NCBI GenBank assembly: GCA_903857265.1
Contig: CAIODZ010000010.1
Coordinates: forward strand, 62,001-126,000
Source of the DNA: an uncultured Phycisphaerales bacterium
Lineage (GTDB): Bacteria > Planctomycetota > Phycisphaerae > Sedimentisphaerales > Anaerobacaceae
Direction of reading: 5' to 3'
Length of the DNA stretch: 64,000 nucleotides
A program made the position numbers and the translations under genes. The number at the start of each line of letters is the position of its first letter. Position 1 is the stretch's first letter. This document shows, piece by piece, positions 34,967-41,127 of this stretch. The notes beneath the pieces are model-generated. The model was not told the origin of the DNA and made no database searches. It saw only the letters and a program-made list of their open reading frames with translations.

Positions 34967-36220
34967 ATGGAAACGGTAAGTGAATGGGTGAAAAGGGCAG
35001 AAATAGTTTCGTTAGACAAGGTTACGCCATTAGAGATTGACTGGCTGTGGCCTAACCGTGTGCCGATGGGAATGCTAACGCTCATCGCAGGTGACCCGGG
35101 AGTAGGCAAAAGTTTTTTGACACTGTATATGGCGGCAATCGTTTCTTCGGGGCAAGGGTGGCCCGAAGAAACTTCGATACTCGATACTGGATTCTCGATT
35201 CTCGATAATGATGCGGAAGCAAATAAAGTAAAAGAACTGGGCCCCAGATCGGAGTCTGGGGTCTCCGTTGCGCTTCGAGGTTCGGTGATAATTTTGAATA
35301 ATGAAGATTCGGCGGAGAAGGTGATATGTCCGCGATTGGCGGCGTTAAACGCGGACCTGTCCAAGATAAAGACGATTCCTTTCGTATGGCACAGGGACAA
35401 AAACGGCAATCAATTCACCAACTATTTCAATATCATAACAGACCTGTTCGAGCTTGAGACGACAATCAGCGAAAACCCGGACACAAAGCTAATCATCCTC
35501 GACCCATTGAGCGGATTTTTCGGATGCCTCGATACGCACAATGATTCATACGTCCGCGCTATTTTGACGCCGATAGTTGCGCTTGCGGGCAAATACAACG
35601 TCGCAATCGTCGGAGTGATGCACCTTAATAAAGGCAGCTCAACCAAGGCGCTTTATCGAACGATGGGGTCATTAGCTTTTCCGGCGGCAGCACGGACGGT
35701 GTGGCTTGTAAGCAAAATACCCAACAGCCCGGACGACCCGAGACGGCTGTTTATACCGGCAAAGCATAATATATTAGAGAAGCCAACGACTTTGGCGTTC
35801 GAGATTAAAGACAACCGAATTGTTTTTGAAAAGGGGCCAGTGGATATTCCGGCTGAGGCGGTATTATCATCGAAAAGCAATATTGAAGCTCCTGAACGGA
35901 ACCGGGCAATCGAATGGCTCAAAAAACTATTGGCGGAGGGGAAAGAAATGCCTGCCAAGGAAATAGCAAAGATGGCAGCGGCGGAAGGTTTTACGGAAAA
36001 GACACTAAGAAACGCGAGAGAGGAAATAGAAATCAAATGTTTCCCTGAGTACGATGAGCAAGGCAACAAATTCTGGTGCTGGAAATTAAACGAGCCGATG
36101 AAGATACCCGGCATGGCTGAAATGCTTAGAAAGACACGTAAACAAGTGGAAAATATGCAAAAGTCCAAGCATGCAGCCGGAACATTAAGGGAAGGCAAAC
36201 AGCCGAACTGCCCTGCCTGA
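34967..36220 (+). CDS. RepA-like AAA/RecA-fold ATPase with winged-helix C-terminus and an in-frame repeat insertion
   Basis: The 417-aa protein has Walker A GDPGVGKS (residues 42-49), Walker B LIILDP and the following PLSGFFG, as in hexameric RepA-type helicase ATPases of plasmids and phages (AAA_25). The C-terminal 100 residues (RNRAIEWLKKLLAEGKEMPA...FTEKTLRNAREE) look like a winged helix for DNA binding. Between the conserved GQGWPEE and SVIILNNEDS lie about 36 extra residues (69-104) encoded by heptamer repeats and a palindrome. In relatives a short loop is expected there, so this is an insertion that has kept the frame. It stands next to tRNA-Leu with no other replication gene, suggesting a remnant of an integrated element. 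Confidence 0.8.
   Translation: METVSEWVKRAEIVSLDKVTPLEIDWLWPNRVPMGMLTLIAGDPGVGKSFLTLYMAAIVSSGQGWPEETSILDTGFSILDNDAEANKVKELGPRSESGVSVALRGSVIILNNEDSAEKVICPRLAALNADLSKIKTIPFVWHRDKNGNQFTNYFNIITDLFELETTISENPDTKLIILDPLSGFFGCLDTHNDSYVRAILTPIVALAGKYNVAIVGVMHLNKGSSTKALYRTMGSLAFPAAARTVWLVSKIPNSPDDPRRLFIPAKHNILEKPTTLAFEIKDNRIVFEKGPVDIPAEAVLSSKSNIEAPERNRAIEWLKKLLAEGKEMPAKEIAKMAAAEGFTEKTLRNAREEIEIKCFPEYDEQGNKFWCWKLNEPMKIPGMAEMLRKTRKQVENMQKSKHAAGTLREGKQPNCPA
35173..35261 (+). repeat. Repeat insertion inside the RepA-like coding sequence
   Basis: Five consecutive heptamers (TTCGATA, CTCGATA, CTGGATT, CTCGATT, CTCGATA) fill 35173-35207. A palindrome follows: CCCCAGA (35242-35248), loop TCGGAG, TCTGGGG (35255-35261), extended by two more outer pairs. 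The whole segment is translated. Confidence 0.75.
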
Positions 36221-36428
36221 CATATCCTTGCTCACATAGCATAGTACAGCATCCCAAAATCGACATTCGGCAATTGCCAATGTTTTATCCTTCCAACGCC
36301 CGATAACATTGCAAACTCGCCGACCGCACGTTCAGGCCGCATAAATATTCTCAATATTGGGATTCCCAAAATCAGCGAAACCCGCCGCGTCGCCCGTTTA
36401 TTATCCACGCGCGATTGCGCCTTCTTCC

Positions 36429-36457
36429 TTGACGGGCCAGCCAAAAACCGTTATTAT
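36429..36457 (+). promoter_or_regulatory. Predicted promoter of tRNA-Leu
   Basis: TTGACG (36429-36434), 17-bp spacer, TATTAT (36452-36457), 11 bp before the tRNA 5' end. The 200 bases between the ATPase stop codon and this promoter show nothing recognisable. Confidence 0.7.
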
Positions 36458-36468
36458 CGGCTCGTTAC

Positions 36469-36552
36469 GCGGATGTGGCGGAACTGGCAGACGCACAGGC
36501 TTCAGGTGCCTGCGGGCTTATGCCCTTGGAGGTTCGACTCCTCTCATCCGCA
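36469..36552 (+). tRNA. tRNA-Leu (anticodon CAG)
   Basis: The 84-nt sequence folds as a class II tRNA. The acceptor stem is GCGGATG with CATCCGC; the anticodon arm CAGGC-TTCAGGT-GCCTG gives anticodon CAG; a long variable arm (CGGGC TTAT GCCC) and T arm with GGTTCGACTCC follow. CCA is not encoded. Confidence 0.96.
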
Positions 36553-36680
36553 TTACCTCGCCCGCCCCCCTGCGGGCTTCCCCAATCAACTCAGGACTTA
36601 ACGAAGGGGCCTCATTAGGCCGATAAACACTTGGGCTAAAACCGCATTCTAAGGACGTTTTTTCGAGATACTAAAAACTT

Positions 36681-37436
36681 ATGATGAACTTGTTATTGAC
36701 ATTTCAAAATCGCGTAACGCATTTGCAGCCGGCGCTGCTTTTGACGCTCGCGGCCGTTACTATTGCCTCTGGTCTGTTTATATTGCTCGGCGGACTCGGC
36801 TTCAAAAAAGCTATGTTTGTCCTGACGGGCCTCTTTGTCGGAGCATTCTGCACTTTATTTTCTTCCGGCACAAATCTGTTTCTCGCTGCCGCCATAATGG
36901 GCATCTTTGCCCTGACTGCATTTAAATTGGAGGAGACGTTTCTTGTGCTGACTGCCTCAGCCATAGCCGTCGTAATCGGCTATTTTCTGCTCATTAGGCC
37001 TTACTTCCGCCCCTCAAGCGACATCCTCGCGGTAATCAGAGAGTTGACCATAGGTGTCCCATACTACAACTGGCCCCTGCTGCTCGCGCTAGCTGTCTTG
37101 CCCTTCGCGATTATATCCTGGCGGAGCGCCCCGGCGATCTTCACCTCCGCCGCAGGAGCGATACTTGTCCTGGCAGGAACAGTTATGGCTTTGCTGAATT
37201 TCGGCTATCCCGCCGTCGGCTATATCACCACACAACAGGGTGTTTTCTTTGCGGCACTCGCCCTGGCAACAATAGCGGGCGCTATCATCCAGTTGTGGCT
37301 CTTGCCTGAAATTAATGTGCGATTTGCCGTTGCAAGGAAGGCCGCCAAAACCGCCCAGATTAAAGTTGAAAAAGTCAAAGCCGGCAAAGGCGATGCCGCG
37401 GAAACACCAAAAAACACAACTTGGCGCACGGCTTAA
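36681..37436 (+). CDS. Polytopic membrane protein, 251 aa
   Basis: Seven or so hydrophobic segments fill most of the protein, followed by a basic cytosolic tail (RKAAKTAQIKVEKVKAGKG). I do not recognise it, but FILLGGLGFKKAMFVLTGLFVGAF resembles the repeated GxxxG-rich helices of DUF4203/TMEM198-like proteins, and the neighbour downstream has the same look, so the pair may be diverged paralogues. The ribosome-binding site before ATG 36681 is weak. Confidence 0.72.
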   Translation: MMNLLLTFQNRVTHLQPALLLTLAAVTIASGLFILLGGLGFKKAMFVLTGLFVGAFCTLFSSGTNLFLAAAIMGIFALTAFKLEETFLVLTASAIAVVIGYFLLIRPYFRPSSDILAVIRELTIGVPYYNWPLLLALAVLPFAIISWRSAPAIFTSAAGAILVLAGTVMALLNFGYPAVGYITTQQGVFFAALALATIAGAIIQLWLLPEINVRFAVARKAAKTAQIKVEKVKAGKGDAAETPKNTTWRTA

Positions 37437-37481
37437 CCGCCCGGCTTATAGGGCTTGATTTTTGAAAAAGGAGAAGTGTAA

Positions 37482-38177
37482 ATGAGTTTTTCGCTGCTTT
37501 TGGCGCGAACAGCGCAACATCTTGACAATCTCAATGTTGAGTACGGCACTAAATACGTCCTGCGTGTCCTCGATTACATCTGGCAGCAGACCTCTCTTCT
37601 CACCTGGCTTCAGGCGGTCATTGGTATTGCATTCGGCGTCATCATCCTTATGTATGGCTGGAAAATCTATAAGACGCTCACCGTCATCGGCTTTGGCCTC
37701 CTCGGCCTCTTTCTCGGCCAGTGGGTCGGCACTTTGCTCCAAAAACCACTCCCCGGTGCAATCATCGGCTGCGCCCTTCTCGTCATCCTCGCCATCCCAC
37801 TTATGCGGTGGGCGGTGGCGATTCTTGGCGCCGTGGCCGGCGCGATACTCGCGGCGGGAATATGGCACTCGTGTAACCTTCCGCAGGAATTTGTCTGGGC
37901 GGGGGCACTAACCGGCTTTGTCGCAGGCGGGATGATATCCTTCGTGGTCTTTAAACTCTCCGTTATGTTATTCACAAGCTTGGCCGGAACATCGCTTATC
38001 GTCATCGGCGTGCTCTCCCTTATTTACCAGTACGAAAACATGCCAGGCAGGCCGGCAACAATGCATCTCAACCATCTCTATTACGATAACCCCTGGTTCC
38101 TGCCCCTATTGCTCACTGGGGGGACCATTTTAGGCATACTTATTCAGCTCAGGTCAGGCAAGGGCTCAAAAGAATAG
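37482..38177 (+). CDS. DUF4203-like polytopic membrane protein, 231 aa
   Basis: AAGGAG lies upstream of the ATG. The protein has about six membrane segments with glycine-rich repeats (VIGFGLLGLFLGQWVGTLL, AVAGAILAAGIW, GALTGFVAGGMISF), typical of DUF4203/TMEM198-type proteins of unknown function. It begins 45 bp after the preceding membrane-protein gene, and the two are probably one operon. Confidence 0.75.
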   Translation: MSFSLLLARTAQHLDNLNVEYGTKYVLRVLDYIWQQTSLLTWLQAVIGIAFGVIILMYGWKIYKTLTVIGFGLLGLFLGQWVGTLLQKPLPGAIIGCALLVILAIPLMRWAVAILGAVAGAILAAGIWHSCNLPQEFVWAGALTGFVAGGMISFVVFKLSVMLFTSLAGTSLIVIGVLSLIYQYENMPGRPATMHLNHLYYDNPWFLPLLLTGGTILGILIQLRSGKGSKE

Positions 38178-38404
38178 GCCGTCTAATACCGAATTCTGAG
38201 TGATTCTTTAATCTCCTGCAAAGAAAACTGTCTAATTTGACATCAAAGGCCCTATAATATTGCAGACCGAATGTTCCTTTTCGGGAAAAGCAAAATTTTT
38301 TAAGTAAAGCTCGTAAATTGCCCAAATACTCTAATCATCCCAAATTAACACTGCCGATAGAGATAGGTATCGAAGTCAAATTACTCTAATATGGAGATTA
38401 GATT

Positions 38405-38746
38405 ATGAGTGAAGCGACAGTAGCGACTGAACAAAGGAAAAACACACGAACACAGGTTACATGGCCTGTAAGCGTCTGGCTGCCTGAGGCAAACAGCTTT
38501 TTTAACGGCAGAAGCAGCAACATAAGCAGCAGCGGCGTGCTGGTTCGAGTTCCGGCAACTACGCCTTTGCGGACCGGACACATTATCGAATTGAATTTCC
38601 CGCGCACAATGGCCCTTGCCAAAAGAAAAGGCAGTTTCGCGAGGATAAAGAGCGGAAGAGTTGTGCGAATCGAACGAGGCGAATTGCTTGACGATGCAAC
38701 GATTGGCATCGGCGTAATCTTCGAAGGTATCGAGGCACAAGCTTAG
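38405..38746 (+). CDS. PilZ domain protein (predicted c-di-GMP receptor)
   Basis: The 113-aa protein is a single PilZ domain. The N-terminal RKNTR fits the RxxxR motif, and NISSSGVLVRV fits the (D/N)xSxxG motif with Asn in the first position; together these bind cyclic di-GMP. It ends with GIGVIFEGIE, the last strand of the barrel. GGAG precedes the start. It may control pili, secretion or adhesion; no partner gene adjoins it. Confidence 0.88.
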   Translation: MSEATVATEQRKNTRTQVTWPVSVWLPEANSFFNGRSSNISSSGVLVRVPATTPLRTGHIIELNFPRTMALAKRKGSFARIKSGRVVRIERGELLDDATIGIGVIFEGIEAQA

Positions 38747-39112
38747 ACATCCCCGCCGTTTTGCAAAGCAGCCACGACCCCTGCCGTTTTGCAAAGCAAA
38801 ACGAGACGCAGGGGCGGCGGACGCGGGGGCAGGCGGATTAACGTTGAAATAAGAAATGCCGAGGGGCATTTTCTGACAGCACATCCTCGACAGCGCGACC
38901 CGATGGGTAGCAGTTGGGGGCAAACAGGGGTATGAGCAAACTATTGGCCGGCGAAGATTTGAGGGTCGCCGGCCAGTTTTTTTTTAACCACAGATTACAC
39001 AGATTACACTGCCTAATTCAATCAGCCACGACCCCTGCCTACTGCTTGCAGGGGCAGGAAAGGCGCGAAAATCACAGATTCACCCCGTGGCCGCCATCTA
39101 ACGGGGTCGGCA
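38747..39112. other. Hairpin-rich intergenic region after the PilZ gene
   Basis: No gene is seen. It contains two copies of GCCACGACCCCTGCC (from 38771 and 39025), each paired with a nearby GCAGGGGC; a hairpin AAATGCC-GAGG-GGCATTT (about 38853-38870); a strong terminator-like hairpin (38945-38985); and the direct repeat CAGATTACACAGATTACAC. Confidence 0.65.
38945..38985 (+). terminator. Strong Rho-independent terminator without an adjacent gene
   Basis: TGGCCGGCGA (38945-38954), an 11-nt loop and TCGCCGGCCA (38966-38975), then G and nine T. The nearest plus-strand gene (PilZ) ends 199 bp earlier, so an independent short transcript may end here. Confidence 0.85.
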
Positions 39113-39256
39113 TTAAGTTTGTTTCATCCGGCCAAGTTTATAACCAATATACCCGACCACGGATATGCCAATAATATGTACTAAAAACCATCCGCCGTGA
39201 AGAAACTGCAAGGTCTCGGGCAGGGCAACTAAAAGCAGATTCGTATGCGCGACCAT
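39113..39256 (-). CDS. 47-aa single-span membrane peptide
   Basis: ATG at 39254-39256 is preceded by AAAGGAG at ideal spacing. The 47-residue product has one hydrophobic helix (WFLVHIIGISVVGYIGYKLG) and a short basic end (RMKQT). The glycine pattern in the helix suggests packing with a partner. I know no family for it. It stands alone in a gene-poor region, upstream of and on the same strand as nothing obvious, so its role is open. Confidence 0.6.
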   Translation of the reverse strand: MVAHTNLLLVALPETLQFLHGGWFLVHIIGISVVGYIGYKLGRMKQT

Positions 39257-39333
39257 TGTTCTACTCCTTTACCTAAACCAGCATTAGTTTCGAACGCATG
39301 TTTTTAAGACATGATGCCGGGGGGCATTGTCTC

Positions 39334-39386
39334 AAAGCCGACACAAAACCGCAACTGTTTTCTGGGTTGCAGTTTCTGGCTTTTTT
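39334..39386 (+). terminator. Terminator-like hairpin
   Basis: AAAGCC (39334-39339) pairs with GGCTTT (39378-39383), and inside it ACCGCAAC pairs imperfectly with GGGTTGCAGT; a run of six T follows the outer stem. No plus-strand gene precedes it. Confidence 0.5.
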
Positions 39387-39483
39387 ATTAGCCACTAAGA
39401 CACTAAGACACAAAATTTTTCAGACACGGATTAGACCCGCCTTTGGTGAGAGTCGAGGCGGACGAAGATATGTTTGCCGTGGG

Positions 39484-39518
39484 AAAAAAGAAAACCCCGA
39501 CGTAACAATCGGGGTTTT
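39484..39518 (-). terminator. Intrinsic terminator of the Cys-rich pseudopilin gene
   Basis: AAAACCCCGA (39491-39500) and TCGGGGTTTT (39509-39518) form a perfect stem. On the minus strand it is followed by CTTTTTT. It lies about 50 bp past the stop of the 39565 gene. Confidence 0.85.
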
Positions 39519-39564
39519 ATTCAGGTTATTAAAATTTAAGCTCCTTCGTGTCTTAGCGGCAACC

Positions 39565-40494
39565 TCAATAGTCGCATTTCTTGCCAGTAGTACAATTAAG
39601 CGAAACACTGCCCCAGGTAGCGTGGCAAAACCATCGCCAGTCACAACGACAAGCATTACCAGCAGCAGTTATCCCCCCCCATGTCGTGGGGTCATCATAC
39701 GCTGGAGGTCCCGGAGGTCCGTCTACCCATTTATGATATTCGACGTGCTGATCAGCAAAAACAAATGTCGTTCCATGACCATGCCGACACGGGGCGTGGT
39801 CGCCAAATGTTCCAGGCGGAGCAGCACCAGTACCATCATAATTCAGAAAAAACCCGCCAGCTTTCAGGTGACCGGCGTCTAAAAAGACAAACCTCTCGGC
39901 TGTCCTTCTAATCTGACTTCTGAGAGTTATCATCCGGGCAAGACCGCCAGGACCAGCTGAACTTGTAACAGGACTACCACCAACCCAAGTATTCATAGCT
40001 TGAGACATATAATATGTTACACGTTGACCCTTTTCGCCGACGGGGCACTTGTAAACTTTATAATCCTTGATGTATCTCCACATCAACCCCTCTTCCATAA
40101 CGTGCCACCATATATTATCTGGCGCGGCGGCAGCATCGTCAAAAGAAAGCGTAGGAAGCGTACCTACGTTACAAGTAGCGCCACAACTACACCAATTAGT
40201 ATGACAGGATGGCACCACGCCAGGATGAAGAATATGTGGCCACTCAACCCAGCCACCCTGGCTCGGATTCATGGTCCAGGAGTATCCTACATCGCCGACA
40301 GGAACCTTTTCGTTGTTGTTATCACAATACAGAATCCAGGCGAGCCCCAACTGTTTTAGATTGTTCGTACAGACGGCGCGTTTGCCCAATTCTCTTGCGC
40401 GGGCCAGGGCGGGGAGCAATATCGCCATCAACAAAGCGATAATTGAGATTACAACCAGAAGCTCAACCAGGGTAAAGCCCTTTTGTTTATTCAT
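39565..40494 (-). CDS. Prepilin-type pseudopilin with Cys-rich segments
   Basis: The ATG at 40492-40494 follows GAGGTG and gives the leader [20 protein letters not shown] with the processing site after Gly. The 309-aa product resembles planctomycete DUF1559-like pseudopilins, with [17 protein letters not shown] after the helix and [11 protein letters not shown] in place of the usual H-x9-DG strand. Unlike most relatives it has Cys-rich stretches ([14 protein letters not shown] in the middle; CRCDWRWFC and NCTTGKKC at the end), suggesting several disulfides or a metal site. It probably belongs to a periplasmic filament or a secretion pseudopilus. Confidence 0.88.
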   Translation of the reverse strand: MNKQKGFTLVELLVVISIIALLMAILLPALARARELGKRAVCTNNLKQLGLAWILYCDNNNEKVPVGDVGYSWTMNPSQGGWVEWPHILHPGVVPSCHTNWCSCGATCNVGTLPTLSFDDAAAAPDNIWWHVMEEGLMWRYIKDYKVYKCPVGEKGQRVTYYMSQAMNTWVGGSPVTSSAGPGGLARMITLRSQIRRTAERFVFLDAGHLKAGGFFLNYDGTGAAPPGTFGDHAPCRHGHGTTFVFADQHVEYHKWVDGPPGPPAYDDPTTWGGITAAGNACRCDWRWFCHATWGSVSLNCTTGKKCDY

Positions 40495-40585
40495 AAAATA
40501 ACACCTCGAAAACAAAAACGGCAATTCATTTCACAACAATCAACACTAAATATATTATCGGCCTCACAGGGGGGCTGATTACCTA

Positions 40586-40614
40586 TTTTATCATAATTAC
40601 TGCCCCGCTTCAAG
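40586..40614 (-). promoter_or_regulatory. Predicted promoter of the Cys-rich pseudopilin gene
   Basis: On the minus strand TTGAAG (40609-40614), 17-bp spacer and TAAAAT (40586-40591), about 90 bp before the start codon. Confidence 0.55.
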
Positions 40615-41081
40615 AGATTTTATCGCATCTATAGGGCGCGAAGATATCATACAGTTATTCTTTACAAATGTAAACCCTGAAACAACAAATAATCTCAAAC
40701 TCTACACTTATGGCGAATAAAGGATATTCGAGCGGATGGCCTGAAGAAAAAAGCTGGGCTGAGGCCAGGAGGGAGGAAGAGGAGGATTTAACCTCAGCCC
40801 GTGGTTCATATAAACCCGCATACAGCGGATAATTTTTCAGAGTTCTATCTCACTATACTACAACCTTGACCCCCCCTGTATCGAGGTCAAGTTACCCCTG
40901 ACGTGCTCTAATATAACAGTTCGTAAAACAATTGCAACAAAAAAATGCCCGTCTGATAAAATTTTTTATCGTCATAATACCCTGAAAAACTTATCAGGGA
41001 TTCCCTTATAATCGGCTCAGGCAAACCCTTACCGTGAGTCGCAGCAGGATAAAAAACGGCGATTACGGGCGTCAAAACACT
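40615..41081. other. Intergenic region with three inverted repeats
   Basis: The repeats are GGGCTGAGG (40756-40764) with CCTCAGCCC (40792-40800), CTTGACC (40865-40871) with GGTCAAG (40885-40891), and CCCTGA (40980-40985) with TCAGGG (40994-40999). A 40-codon frame at 40710-40832 lacks a ribosome-binding site and is not called as a gene. Confidence 0.55.
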
Positions 41082-41110
41082 TTGACAAACCGCGAGGCAT
41101 TGGCCATACT
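41082..41110 (+). promoter_or_regulatory. Predicted promoter of mprF
   Basis: TTGACA (41082-41087), 17-bp spacer, CATACT (41105-41110). The start codon at 41128 would leave a leader of only about 10 nt, so the message is nearly leaderless. Confidence 0.65.
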
Positions 41111-41127
41111 ATGAAAACAAATCAGTT

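Larger units (their letters stand above)
39257..39564. other. Intergenic region with terminator hairpins and flanking inverted repeats
   Basis: No gene is seen. GCCACTAAGACAC (39391-39403) and GTGTCTTAGCGGC (39548-39560) are inverted repeats with one mismatch. A hairpin GATGCC-GGGG-GGCATT lies near 39313-39329, and two terminator-like structures are listed separately. Confidence 0.6.

Noticed and set aside
36232-36444. 70-codon open frame between the ATPase gene and tRNA-Leu
   Set aside because: Composition is not gene-like, there is no start signal, and it overlaps the tRNA promoter region.
40710-40832. 40-codon open frame with acidic sequence
   Set aside because: There is no ribosome-binding site, and an inverted repeat inside it explains much of its structure; kept only as a remark.
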